DNA of 64,000 bases from Amycolatopsis endophytica (GTDB taxonomy: Bacteria > Actinomycetota > Actinomycetes > Mycobacteriales > Pseudonocardiaceae), in contig NZ_JACCFK010000002.1 in assembly GCF_013410405.1 (NCBI RefSeq), positions 1-64,000 of the forward strand, read 5' to 3'. Below, piece by piece: positions 26,593 to 35,448 of this stretch; positions within the stretch are counted from its first letter, which is position 1; each line of letters starts with the position of its first letter. The position numbers were made by a program, and so were the translations under genes. The notes beneath the pieces were generated by a model. It ran no database searches, was not told where the DNA came from, and saw only the letters and a list, made by a program, of their open reading frames with translations.

Positions 26593-27371
26593 ACGCCAAC
26601 CGTTCGCCGGTGCCCCGGGAGGCCGGCACCACGTCCGACGACGAGCTCGTACTGGTGGAGGACCACGGCGACTGGGCGCTGATCACCCTCAACCGGCCAC
26701 ACAAACGCAACGCCATGAACAGGGCGGCGCAACGCCGCCTCCGCGAGGCGTTGCGCGAAGTCCACGAGAAGAAAGTCGTGGTCCTGACCGGAGTGGGAAC
26801 GAGCTTCTGTTCCGGCATCGACCTCACCGAGGCGCCACCGGCGGCACAGCCGGGACGCCGGGCCAGCGCGAGCATCGGGAGCTGGGCGGAGTGCAACGAG
26901 GAGATCCGCAGGCATCCGGCCCTCTTCATCGCCGCGGTCAACGGGTTCGCACTGGGCGGAGGCTCGACGCTCGTGCACAACTGTGAACTGGCGATCGCCG
27001 CTGAGGCCGCCTCAATCGGTACACCCGAGATGGCGTTCGGTGCCTGGACGGCGTTGTCCGGTCCCTCGCTGATCAACAGAGTCCTGCCGAAGCATGCCGC
27101 CGAACTCATCTTCCTGGCGAAGCGGGTGGACGCCCGGACAGCCCTGCGCATGGGAATGGTCAACGAGGTGGTGGCCGACGACCAGCTCCTGCCAAGGGCG
27201 TTCGAGCTCGCCGAGCGCATCGCGACGTTCGACGCGACCACGCTGGACTGGGGAAAGCGCGCGTTCCGCGCGATGGTGAACGCCTCCTGGGAGGAGTCGA
27301 TGGAACTGAGTCGCCGCACGGGTTCTGCCATCGCGGCGAGTCGCTCGCACGAGGCGAGTCCGCTCGATTGA
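26589..27371 (+). CDS. Enoyl-CoA hydratase (crotonase family)
   Basis: 260 residues from GTG 26589 (GTGA overlap with the CoA-transferase). Oxyanion segments GVGTSFCSGIDLTEA and VNGFALGGGSTLVHNCELAIA are present, as is IGTPEMAFGAW with a Glu at the catalytic position. The last 60 residues are the usual C-terminal helices. It probably hydrates the acyl-CoA dehydrogenase product. A 105-base gap follows before the second SCP2-like gene. Confidence 0.88.
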   Translation: MNANRSPVPREAGTTSDDELVLVEDHGDWALITLNRPHKRNAMNRAAQRRLREALREVHEKKVVVLTGVGTSFCSGIDLTEAPPAAQPGRRASASIGSWAECNEEIRRHPALFIAAVNGFALGGGSTLVHNCELAIAAEAASIGTPEMAFGAWTALSGPSLINRVLPKHAAELIFLAKRVDARTALRMGMVNEVVADDQLLPRAFELAERIATFDATTLDWGKRAFRAMVNASWEESMELSRRTGSAIAASRSHEASPLD

Positions 27372-27476
27372 CGTGACACGCAGCAGGCGTGCCGCGGCCG
27401 CACCGACCCGGACACGGCAACTCCGTGACGGGATGCGCGGCGCATCACCACTGTGAGCCGAGGAATCAGAGGAATC

Positions 27477-27866
27477 ATGGAGATCAACGAAGATCGCCTG
27501 CGGGAAGCGCTGAACGCCGACCCCGAGTTCCGACTCCAGGCGCGGTTCTGGAACACCCAGTTCCGCGTCGTGACAGATACCCAGAACCTGCTCGTGCGGC
27601 TCGTCGACGGAGAGGTGGTCACCGTCGACACGGCAGCCACCCCCTTCGACACCTGGGACTTCCAGCTCGCCGGGACCGACGAGCATTGGGGCGCGCTCCT
27701 GGCGCCGGTGCCGCCGCCCTTCTACCAGGACTATTACGCCGCGATGCTGTACCACGGTTTCCGGATCGAGGGGAACATGAAGATGATCATGGCCTACTAC
27801 CCCGCCATCCGGCGGACGCGCGAGGTTCTCGCGCAGGTCGTGGCCGGGCAGGAGGTCGCGATATGA
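27477..27866 (+). CDS. Small SCP2-like protein 2, partner of hydrolase 2
   Basis: 129 residues from ATG 27477, chosen over GTG 27453 because AGAGGA is well spaced. It follows protein 1 (24111) along its whole length: ADPEFRLQARFWNTQFRVV, ATPFDTWDFQLAGTDEHW, PPFYQDYYAAMLYHGFRIEG and MIMAYYPAIRR. Tail ends in ATGA overlap with hydrolase 2. The near-constant FYxDxYxAMxxHGFRIEG block in copies 1 and 2 suggests a conserved surface, perhaps toward the hydrolase. It clearly arose with its hydrolase by duplication of the pair. Confidence 0.6.
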   Translation: MEINEDRLREALNADPEFRLQARFWNTQFRVVTDTQNLLVRLVDGEVVTVDTAATPFDTWDFQLAGTDEHWGALLAPVPPPFYQDYYAAMLYHGFRIEGNMKMIMAYYPAIRRTREVLAQVVAGQEVAI

Positions 27867-28738
27867 ACCGCTTCGCCGGCGTGACGGGACGCTACGTCTA
27901 CCTGACCGTGCAGGGTGTCGAGTACCGCGTCTACTTCGAGGAGGCGGGGTCCGGCACACCCGTGGTCCTGCAGCACACGGCCGGATGCGACAACCGGCAG
28001 TGGCGCCACCTCATGGAGGACACTGAGCTCGCCGGCCAGTTCCGGCTGATCGCGGCCGACCTGCCCTACCACGGCAAGTCGCTTCCCCCGGCCGGCGAGC
28101 AGTGGTGGACGACCGAGTACACCCTGACCGAGGAGTTTCTCCTCGCGTTCCACGTGGCGCTGGCCGACGCTCTTGAGCTGGAGCGGCCCATCTACATGGG
28201 TTGCTCGATGGGCGGGCACCTCGCGGCCGACATCGCGCTGAACCATCCCGGACGTTATCGCGCGGTGGTGGGCATCGAGGCCGCGCTGCACTCACACGGG
28301 ATGGAGCGCATCCTTCCCTGGCTGTACCACCCGGAGATCGGCAACGACACCAAGCCCGCGATCATGTTCACCCTGTGCTCCCCGGAGAGTCCCGAAAGGT
28401 TCGTGCGCGAGACGGCCTGGGTCTACAGTCAGGGCGCCCCGCCGGTGTTCAAGGGCGACCTCGAGTACTACATGGTCGGCCACGACCTCACCGACACCGC
28501 GCGCAACATCGACACCTCCGCGATCGGCGTGTGGATCCTCAGCGCCGAGTACGACTGGTCGGCACCGCCGACGGCCGGTGCGCAGCTGGCGGCCGAGGTC
28601 GAGGGCTCACACTTCCTGCCGATGCCGGGCATGGGGCACTTTCCGATGTCGGAGAATCCGGAGCGGTTCAGGGAGATCATCCTGCCCATCCTGCGTGAGG
28701 CCGCGCTGCTGGGGCAGGAGGCCGTGGTCAGCGGATGA
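27863..28738 (+). CDS. Alpha/beta hydrolase 2 of the SCP2-like/hydrolase pairs
   Basis: 291 residues. Nucleophile Ser115 in GCSMGGH, loop HTAGCDNRQWRHL, acid in SAEYDWSAPP and His in GMGHFPMSENP. It aligns end to end with hydrolase 1, so the operon holds two versions of the same enzyme pair, probably for successive or related substrates. ATGA overlap with its SCP2-like partner. The end of the gene is followed by a 42-base perfect palindrome that may separate it from the DUF35/thiolase genes. Confidence 0.85.
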   Translation: MNRFAGVTGRYVYLTVQGVEYRVYFEEAGSGTPVVLQHTAGCDNRQWRHLMEDTELAGQFRLIAADLPYHGKSLPPAGEQWWTTEYTLTEEFLLAFHVALADALELERPIYMGCSMGGHLAADIALNHPGRYRAVVGIEAALHSHGMERILPWLYHPEIGNDTKPAIMFTLCSPESPERFVRETAWVYSQGAPPVFKGDLEYYMVGHDLTDTARNIDTSAIGVWILSAEYDWSAPPTAGAQLAAEVEGSHFLPMPGMGHFPMSENPERFREIILPILREAALLGQEAVVSG

Positions 28739-28754
28739 CGGCGCCCTCCGCACC

Positions 28755-28796
28755 CGTCGCCATCCACCACGTCCGCGGACGTGGTGGATGGCGACG
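28755..28796. repeat. 42-base perfect palindrome between hydrolase 2 and the DUF35 gene
   Basis: Two 21-base arms (left arm begins CGTCGCCATC, right arm ends GATGGCGACG) abut with no spacer, starting 17 bases after the hydrolase stop. As RNA it would make a very stable hairpin with a tiny loop. It has no T-run. It could be a terminator or attenuator, an mRNA-stability element lowering DUF35/thiolase expression, or a large protein-binding site. Confidence 0.85.
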
Positions 28797-28851
28797 TCCA
28801 TTGCTTGGCCGGCCGGGGGTTCCCGGTCACCAGGCCCGAGAGGAGCGAGCT

Positions 28852-29298
28852 TTGACGACCCGTACAGAAACCACCTCCGCGGGTACGGACCGCAGGATCG
28901 TCGGAGCCGGCGGTATCCGCCCGGACGGCACGCCGATCCTCACCATCTCCGTGTGCCCGCGCTGCACGCGACGGTGGTTCCCGCAACGCCAGATCTGCGC
29001 CGCCTGCGCTCACGACGAGCTTGATCACGTCGAGGCGGGGAGGGGTGGCATCGCGTACGCCTCGACCGTGGTCCGCATCGGCGCGCCCGGGTTCGCCACG
29101 CCCTACGTGCTGTCATACGTTGATGTCGACGGGGTCCGGGTGCTGACCCACACCGACCCCGCCGACCCGTCGAAGCCCGAGGCGCTGACCCCCGGCACGC
29201 GGGTGACCTTCACCGTGGGGCCCATCGGGACCACCGGCGAGGTCGAGCTGTGGTCCTACCGCGTCCGCGCCGCGGATGCGCCGGGGATCGACCGATGA
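28852..29298 (+). CDS. DUF35 OB-fold protein with rubredoxin-like zinc ribbon (thiolase partner)
   Basis: 148 residues from TTG 28852, chosen for the GAGGAGCGAGC lead. A farther ATG at 28735 would run through the palindrome. Zinc ribbon cysteines C35, C38, C49, C52 (CPRC...CAAC) are followed by an OB-fold (YASTVVRIGAPGFATPYVLSYVDV, GTRVTFTV). In this family (for example ChsH2 and archaeal acetoacetyl-CoA thiolase partners) it binds a thiolase or hydratase and shapes its CoA site. ATGA overlap with the thiolase supports that partnership. Confidence 0.9.
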   Translation: MTTRTETTSAGTDRRIVGAGGIRPDGTPILTISVCPRCTRRWFPQRQICAACAHDELDHVEAGRGGIAYASTVVRIGAPGFATPYVLSYVDVDGVRVLTHTDPADPSKPEALTPGTRVTFTVGPIGTTGEVELWSYRVRAADAPGIDR

Positions 29299-30440
29299 GG
29301 CCGGTCTACGTGGTCGCCGCCGCGGTTGCCCCGTTCGGCAAGCAGCCCGACCGTTCCGCACCGGAACTCGGCGGCAGCGCCGCGGGAAACCTGTTGCGCG
29401 GCATCGGACTGTCGCCGGACTCCGTCGAGGCGGGCTTCGTCGGCTCCGTCTACGGCGGGTCTCTCCTCGCCCAGCGGGTGCTGCAGCGGGCCGGCATCTC
29501 AGGCCCGCCGGTGTTCACCGTCGAGAACGCGTGCGCCAGCAGCGGGGCCGCGGCCCACCTCGCCTGGCAGGCGATCGCAGCCGGTGTGTACGACTGCGTG
29601 CTGGTTGCCGGGGCCGAGAACCTGACCGCTTTCGGCAGTGGCGCCCTGCCACTGACCAGCGCCGACGTGGAGGTCGACCAGGGGCAGGTGATGCCCGCCG
29701 CCTATGCCATGCGAGCGCAGCGGTATCTGCACGAAACCGGTGCGACCGTTGCCGACCTCACCAACGTCACGGTCAAGAACCGCGGAAACGGGGCCCGCAA
29801 CCCGCGCGCGCACTTCCAGAAGGAGGTCACGGCCGCGGATGCCGGCGCGTCCCGTCTGGTCGCTGATCCCTTGCGGCTGATGCACTGCTGTCCCAACACC
29901 GACGGCGCGGCCGCGGTGCTGCTCACCAGCGAGGGGTTCGCCCGCGACCTCGGGACGCCCCGCACCCTCATCCGGGCCAGCGTCATCCGGTCCGGGAGGT
30001 TTCACACCTCATTCCGGGACATGACCTGGCCGGAGATCACCGAGCGCTCCGCCAAGGCCGCCTACGACATGGCCGGGCTGGGCCCGGCGGACCTGGACGT
30101 CGTCGAGCTGCACGACGCGTTCGCCATCGCCGAGCTCCTGCACGCCGAGGCCCTCGGTCTCGCCGACCGCGGGACCGCCCACCGGGCGGTGGCGGGCGGG
30201 GAGTTCCACCGCGACGGCCGGGTCGCGGTCAGTCCCAGCGGTGGGCTGCTGTCCCGCGGCCACCCGGTCGGCGCCACCGGTGCCAGCCAGCTCGCCGAGG
30301 CGTACTGGCAGCTCACCGGTGCCGCGGGCGCCCTGCAGGTGCCCGGTGCGCAGGTCGCCCTCGCGCACACGACCGGCGGCGGCATCTACGGTGTCGACAA
30401 CGGGGCTTGCTCCATCCACATCCTGACCGCGCAGGACTGA
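29295..30440 (+). CDS. Thiolase-like enzyme of the lipid-transfer protein/SCP-x type
   Basis: 381 residues. Active-site Cys80 in TVENACASSG, ELHDAFAIAE, and GGLLSRGHPVGATG with the catalytic His. The C-terminal second cysteine region is replaced by TTGGGIYGVDNGACS. DUF35 plus this thiolase type commonly performs thiolysis or retro-aldol cleavage of branched CoA esters. It is the last gene of the 19.45-30.44 kb operon. Confidence 0.88.
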   Translation: MRPVYVVAAAVAPFGKQPDRSAPELGGSAAGNLLRGIGLSPDSVEAGFVGSVYGGSLLAQRVLQRAGISGPPVFTVENACASSGAAAHLAWQAIAAGVYDCVLVAGAENLTAFGSGALPLTSADVEVDQGQVMPAAYAMRAQRYLHETGATVADLTNVTVKNRGNGARNPRAHFQKEVTAADAGASRLVADPLRLMHCCPNTDGAAAVLLTSEGFARDLGTPRTLIRASVIRSGRFHTSFRDMTWPEITERSAKAAYDMAGLGPADLDVVELHDAFAIAELLHAEALGLADRGTAHRAVAGGEFHRDGRVAVSPSGGLLSRGHPVGATGASQLAEAYWQLTGAAGALQVPGAQVALAHTTGGGIYGVDNGACSIHILTAQD

Positions 30441-30755
30441 CGAGCACGAGCGGGAGCTCATGGGTGCGAAGCCGACGAAATCCCCGTGGTACTCGGCGCT
30501 GTCGTTCGCCGCGCGTTCGAGGTTGGTTCCGTGGCTCCATCTCCTCGGTTCCAGTCGATGCTCGCCCCGGTGGCGCGACGCAGGTTCCGTGTGGTGCCGC
30601 GGCGGTGCTGAGGGCGACGACCGGGTCGAGCAGCCGGTAGGGGTGCGCGCCGGTGACGACCAGGCCGTCGACACCACGCTTCGACCGCTACCGCCAGCGC
30701 GCCCCCCGCCGCCCTGGTCGCGCGGACGGAACGGACTGGCGGGGGCAGCCTTCGA
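30441..30755. other. Gap between convergent genes, no supported gene
   Basis: Frames on the minus strand show coding-like pieces (GLVVTGAHPYRLLDPVVALS, then NLERAANDSAEYHGDFVGFA in a second frame). They may be what is left of a degraded gene, but I cannot identify it. I see no clear terminator. Confidence 0.3.
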
Positions 30756-31667
30756 TCAGGCCGGCCCGAACCGATCGGCGAGGCCCTCGGCCACCGCGCG
30801 CAGCGCGTGTTCGGGAAGGGCGGGCAACAGCACACGCGCTACGCCCAGCTTCTCGAATCGTTCGGACAGTTCCGACAGATCGTCGAAGGCGTTCTGGAAA
30901 CCGTCGGCAGCCGGGTCGAGCGCGGCGGGCTCACCGGCGTAGGAAACCGTGATCTCGATGGCGTCCGGGTCCCCGCCGGCCGCCTGGCTTTCGGTGCGGA
31001 GGATTTCGAGAAGCGGCGCCAGCTCGGCGGGTGTCTTCGCGGCGGGGAAGAACCCGTCGCCGAGCCGGGCCGCGCGCCGGGCCGCGCGCGGGGTGTTGCC
31101 CGAGACCACCACGGGCACGGAGCCGCCGGTGGGGTGGGGGAGGCTGATCGCGTTGTCGAAATCGACATGTCCGTTGTGGACGGTTGCCCGGGTGTCGCGC
31201 CAGAGTGCGCGCAGCGCCTCGACGTAGTCGTCGAGCCGGCGGCCGCGATCGGACCAGGGCACGCCGACTGCCTGGTACTCCTCTTCGAGCCAGCCGATGC
31301 CAACGCCGAGCAGCACGCGCCCGGCGCTGAGCGCGTCCAGGGACGCGACTTGCTTGGCCAGCACCACCGGGTTGCGCAACGGCGGGATCGCCACACCCGT
31401 GGCCAGCTTGATCCGCACGGTGACCGCAGCGGCGAAGGTGAGCCAGACGAGTGGGTCGGCGACGTCGAACTCCTCCTGTCCGCCCATGACCTTGCCGGAC
31501 TCGTCGTAGGGATAGCCGGTCTCGTATCCCGAGGGCAGGACGATGCGGTCCACGGCCCAGAGTGATTCGAGGCCGAGTTCCTCGGCCAGAACCGCGATGT
31601 GGCGGGCACCGGCGGCGCCGGCTCCGGTGAATAGGTTGACACCGAACAGTCCGAACTGCACAGTCAC
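30756..31667 (-). CDS. LLM-class, probably F420-dependent oxidoreductase
   Basis: 303 residues from GTG 31667, preceded by CGGAG. An in-frame GTG two codons later is possible. Luciferase-like TIM barrel signs: VQFGLFGVNLFTGAG, RIKLATGVAIPPLRNPVVLAKQVASLDALSAGRVLLGVGIGW and VVVSGNTPRAARRAARLGDGFFP. It resembles the TIGR03619 group of F420-linked proteins. A secondary oxidoreductase role in the island is possible. It is convergent with the thiolase operon. Confidence 0.88.
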   Translation of the reverse strand: MTVQFGLFGVNLFTGAGAAGARHIAVLAEELGLESLWAVDRIVLPSGYETGYPYDESGKVMGGQEEFDVADPLVWLTFAAAVTVRIKLATGVAIPPLRNPVVLAKQVASLDALSAGRVLLGVGIGWLEEEYQAVGVPWSDRGRRLDDYVEALRALWRDTRATVHNGHVDFDNAISLPHPTGGSVPVVVSGNTPRAARRAARLGDGFFPAAKTPAELAPLLEILRTESQAAGGDPDAIEITVSYAGEPAALDPAADGFQNAFDDLSELSERFEKLGVARVLLPALPEHALRAVAEGLADRFGPA

Positions 31668-32191
31668 GCTCCGATCTCGATGAGGACCTTGCTGAACTGG
31701 CGGTTTGACTCGGCGCAGGTGGGCCGTCCATGGCGTCGGGGCCGTCGAGCCCCGGTCGGTCCTGGGGTGGGGCCGACGGCGCGAGGACGACGTGATCACC
31801 TCCGTCAGGCCGCCGCTGAGCACAAGGCCGCCGTAGGCGCGAAGTAGGCGACCCATGCCGCCGCGGCTGTCTGGGCGTCCAGTCCCGGGCAGGCGGGCAC
31901 GATCTCCAGCGCGTACTCGCGACGGCGCAGCACCTCGGGGTCGCCGGGCTCATCGAGCGCGTCAAGGGGATTCCTTCAGTGTGCGACCGCACTGATCACG
32001 GCCGATCCTCGGCGAGTGCCGAACGTCTTGTCGCGGACCCCTTCGGGGTTTCGAACAGGATCGCTTAGCTGCCACTGCCGGCGTTCGCGCCGAGCACGTC
32101 GAGTCAGCCGGCTTGGCGTTGCGGCCACAGTGGACGGATCTGCGTCCCGCCACCGCCGTGGCCGTGTCCGGCGAACGCCGGTGCACGCGGA
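31668..32191. other. Gap with a probable gene fragment on the minus strand
   Basis: Leftward frame at about 31974-31816 reads LDALDEPGDPEVLRRREYAL and ends AAAAWVAYFAPT-ALCSAAA-stop. It has no start codon and a stop five codons upstream, so it looks like the C-terminal remnant of a lost gene. A short hairpin, ACCCC-TTC-GGGGT, is at 32037-32049 downstream of the 32192 gene and may be its terminator. Confidence 0.35.
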
Positions 32192-34021
32192 TCAGGCGCC
32201 GTCCGCCCGCTCTTGAGGACGGCCGCGATCCGCGCCAAGGGATCCGGCTCCCGGCGCGTCGGAGGGGTCTGTGGGTTTCTCCGTGGCCACGGCGGCCCAG
32301 AACGCCGGGCCGCCGTGGTGGCGCGGAAAGCCGTAGCCGAGGGTCATCAGCAGATCCACATCGGATGCGCGAGTGGCGATGCCCGCGTCCACCAGACGGG
32401 TAGCTTCGTTCGCCATCGCGAGGACGGCGCGGCGGACGATCTCCTCGTCGGTGAATGGCCGGCGGGCTCCGCCGTCGACGACCACGCCGTTGCCCTCGAA
32501 CGGTCCCGTCGCCATGCCGAACGCGCGCAGTGCACGGTTGATCTGGTCTCCGGGCGCGCCCTCGGCCAGCATGTTGTCGCACTGGGTGCGGTAGGCGCGC
32601 CACACCCGGCCGCCGAGGGAGCCGGCCCCCGCGGCGCTTACCACCGGCACCTTTCCCATCGCCCGGATCAGGTCGACCGCCCGCGCGATCGTGGCCGGGC
32701 TGGTTCGAGCGCCGCGGACGACCTCGACGACTCCGGTTGCGTGGACGGGCGGGACGAAGTGCATGCCGACGACCCGGCTCGGCTCGGGCACCTCGCCCGC
32801 CAGTTCGTCGAGGCCGAGGTCGCACGGGTGGGACGCGATGACCGTGTGGGTCGGCAGGAGCTCTCCTAGATCGTGGAGGACCCGCTTCTTCACGGCGCCC
32901 AGGTCGTCCACGATCGAGTCGATCACGAGCCCGCAGTGCGAAGCGTCACCGAGCTCGGTGGTCGTGGTGATCGAACCGGTTCGCTGCCCGGCTTCTGGTG
33001 CGGTGGTACCCCGGTCCCGCCCTTCGCGGGAGGTGTCGACCAGAACGACCGAATGGCCCGTGCGGAGGAGGGTCCGCGCGATGCCCACGCCCTGGGCTCC
33101 GGCCCCGATCACGGCGATCGGCTGTGTGTGCCCGGTGGATGTCCGGTGCCACCGGTGTTCGCGCGTCGCGGAGCGCTCGGCGAAGAAAAGGTGGCGCAGG
33201 GCGCGGGCTTCCCCGCTCGTGCGCAGCCTGTCGAACTCGGCTCGCTCGTGCGCGAGTGCGATGCGGGCCGGGACCGCTCCGGACATGAGCACCGCCCCCG
33301 TCGCCGCCACCACCTGCGGTCGTCCCTCACCTGCCGCCAGAGCGCGACGCACCGCTTCTTCTACCGAGCCAGGCGGATCGGCGACCACGGGGCGGTCGAG
33401 AAGGTTGCGTTTCACCGCGGTGCGCGCGAACGCCATCGCCGCGCCCAGGAGGTCCTCCTCCGCCAGCGCATCCACGATACCGGCCTCCCGAGCCTGCCCG
33501 GCGGCCAACCGCTCACCGGAACACACGAGGTGCAGCGCCCGGGCCATCCCGACGAGCCGGGGCAGGCGCTGGGTGCCGCCGGCGCCGGGCAACATGCCGA
33601 GACCGACCTCGGGCAGGCCGACGCTCGTCGAGCGCGCGGCCACCCGGGCATCGCAGGCGAGGGCAAGTTCGAAGCCGCCGCCGAGGACCGGGCCGGCCAT
33701 CGCGGCCACCACCGGCTTGGCGCAGACCTCGATCGCCGCGGTGACCTCGGGCAGCTGGGGCCGGGGAAGCGGACCGTCGAACTCGCGGAGATCCGATCCG
33801 GTCACGAACGTGTTCCCGGTGCCGATGAGGACGACCGAGGTGACCGCGTCATCGCGCGCCGCGGCACGGACCGCGCTCAGCAGTCCGGCCCGCACCGCGG
33901 CCGTGCTGGCGTTGACAGGAGGGTTGTCGATGCGGACCACGGCCACGCCATCCATCACCTGATAGCTGATCGGTCCTGATACGTCCCGTGACTCTGTCTT
34001 CAGCGCAGACTCCCTTGTCAT
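32192..34021 (-). CDS. Enoyl-CoA hydratase/3-hydroxyacyl-CoA dehydrogenase fusion
   Basis: 609 residues from ATG 34021 (ATGA overlap with the ALDH). Residues about 15-280 are a crotonase: GTGNTFVTGSDL, GPVLGGGFELALACDARVAA, LPEVGLGMLPGAGGTQRLPRL. From about residue 312 comes the dehydrogenase, with the NAD motif GAGAQGVG and catalytic-site MHFVPPVHATGVVEVVRG (usual HFFNPVH). The C-terminal half domain ends LMTLGYGFPRHHGGPAFWA. It is shorter than FadB/FadJ (about 700). It supplies hydration and oxidation for the leftward operon. Confidence 0.9.
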   Translation of the reverse strand: MTRESALKTESRDVSGPISYQVMDGVAVVRIDNPPVNASTAAVRAGLLSAVRAAARDDAVTSVVLIGTGNTFVTGSDLREFDGPLPRPQLPEVTAAIEVCAKPVVAAMAGPVLGGGFELALACDARVAARSTSVGLPEVGLGMLPGAGGTQRLPRLVGMARALHLVCSGERLAAGQAREAGIVDALAEEDLLGAAMAFARTAVKRNLLDRPVVADPPGSVEEAVRRALAAGEGRPQVVAATGAVLMSGAVPARIALAHERAEFDRLRTSGEARALRHLFFAERSATREHRWHRTSTGHTQPIAVIGAGAQGVGIARTLLRTGHSVVLVDTSREGRDRGTTAPEAGQRTGSITTTTELGDASHCGLVIDSIVDDLGAVKKRVLHDLGELLPTHTVIASHPCDLGLDELAGEVPEPSRVVGMHFVPPVHATGVVEVVRGARTSPATIARAVDLIRAMGKVPVVSAAGAGSLGGRVWRAYRTQCDNMLAEGAPGDQINRALRAFGMATGPFEGNGVVVDGGARRPFTDEEIVRRAVLAMANEATRLVDAGIATRASDVDLLMTLGYGFPRHHGGPAFWAAVATEKPTDPSDAPGAGSLGADRGRPQERADGA

Positions 34022-35448
34022 CCTTGGTTGACGAACTTGATCCGCTGGAACGCCCGCAGGCCCTCGATCCCGCCCTCGGAGCCGAGACCGCTTTCGCCGA
34101 CACCGCCGAACGGCGTCTCGGGAAGAGACGCCTGCCATCGGTTGACCGATACCGAACCGGCGTTCAGCGCGTCGGTGAGGCGGTGCACCGCGGCCAGGTC
34201 GTTCGACCAGACGTAAGCCGCCAAGCCGAACGGCAACCGGTTCGCCGAGTCGATGGCGGCGCCGAGGTCGGTGAACGGGGTGGCAGCCGCCATCGGACCG
34301 AAAGGCTCGGTGTTCGCGATCGCGGCGTCGTCCCCGGCGCCGGCCAGCAGCGTCGGACGCCAGAAGAAGCCGGGCCGGTCGACCGTGGTTCCCCCTGCGG
34401 CGACCCGCAGGCCACGGCGCGTGGCGTCCTCGGTGAGCCGCGCCATCGCCTCGATCCGGCCGGCTGTCGCGACCGGTCCCATGTCGACCTGCTCGTCGAA
34501 GGGGTCGCCGACCCGCATCGCCTCCGCCCGCTCGGCGAATCGTGCCACGAACTCCTCGTAGATCGTGTGGTGCACGTAGAACCGGCTGGGTGACGTGCAG
34601 ACCTGACCGGAGTTGCGCATGGTCGCGATCACCGCCGTGTCGGCCACACCGGCTGGATCGGCGTCGGCGAGGACGAACACCGGCGCGTACCCGCCCAGCT
34701 CCATGATCATCTGGGTCACCGTGGACGCTCCCTGCGCCAGAAGTTGCTTGCCGACCGCGGTCGACCCGGTGAACGTGGAGCCCTTGATGACAGGGGAGTT
34801 CAGCAGCCTCCGGCTGACCTCCGCCGGCTCGCCGAACACGACGTTGAGCACGCCCGGGGGCAGCCCCGCGTCCTCGAACGCGTGCACCAGGTGAAGCGCT
34901 GGTGAGGGTGTCTCCTCAGCGGGTTTGAGCACGATGGTGCATCCGGCGGCGAGCGCTCCGCTGATCTTGCGCGCCGGCGTGATCACCGGTGCGTTCCAGG
35001 GGGCGAATCCGGCGATCGGACCGAGCGGCTCCAGGCGGGTGCTCAGCACCGCACCGGGTTCGCGGCCCGGGATGACCCGCCCGTAGGTCCGCCGCCCCTC
35101 CTCGGCGGCCCACTCGATGTGCTCGGCCGCAGTGCGCACCTCCACCCGTGCCTCGCGCAGGGGTTTGCCCAGTTCCAGGCTGATCGCCGCGGTGATCTCC
35201 GCCGACCGTTCACGCACCAGCGCGGCAGCCGTGCGCAGGATCTCGCCACGGCGCAGTGGTGAGGTGTTCCGCCAGCGCAGGGAGGCGTCGTGGGCGGCGT
35301 CGAGGGCGGCATCGAGATCCCGCCCGGCCAGCAGAGGCAGGTCACCGACAGCCTGCCCGGTCGCGGGATTGGTCACCGCCACCGATGTTGTGCCGGTGCC
35401 GTGGGTCCATGTCCCGCCGATGTAGGACGCCAGGTCGGGGGTGCTCAT
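34018..35448 (-). CDS. Aldehyde dehydrogenase, succinate-semialdehyde-dehydrogenase-like
   Basis: 476 residues, ATGA overlaps at both ends. Catalytic Cys284 in NSGQVCTSPSRF, Glu250 in MELGGYAPVF, cofactor loop STFTGSTAVGK and FAPWNAPV. The C-terminal NRWQASLPETPFGGVGESGLGSEGG is typical of semialdehyde dehydrogenases of the GabD/vanillin type. It follows hydrolase 3, so it may oxidise an aldehyde released by it. The rightward operon has the same ALDH-hydrolase-CoA activation set. Confidence 0.92.
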   Translation of the reverse strand: MSTPDLASYIGGTWTHGTGTTSVAVTNPATGQAVGDLPLLAGRDLDAALDAAHDASLRWRNTSPLRRGEILRTAAALVRERSAEITAAISLELGKPLREARVEVRTAAEHIEWAAEEGRRTYGRVIPGREPGAVLSTRLEPLGPIAGFAPWNAPVITPARKISGALAAGCTIVLKPAEETPSPALHLVHAFEDAGLPPGVLNVVFGEPAEVSRRLLNSPVIKGSTFTGSTAVGKQLLAQGASTVTQMIMELGGYAPVFVLADADPAGVADTAVIATMRNSGQVCTSPSRFYVHHTIYEEFVARFAERAEAMRVGDPFDEQVDMGPVATAGRIEAMARLTEDATRRGLRVAAGGTTVDRPGFFWRPTLLAGAGDDAAIANTEPFGPMAAATPFTDLGAAIDSANRLPFGLAAYVWSNDLAAVHRLTDALNAGSVSVNRWQASLPETPFGGVGESGLGSEGGIEGLRAFQRIKFVNQG

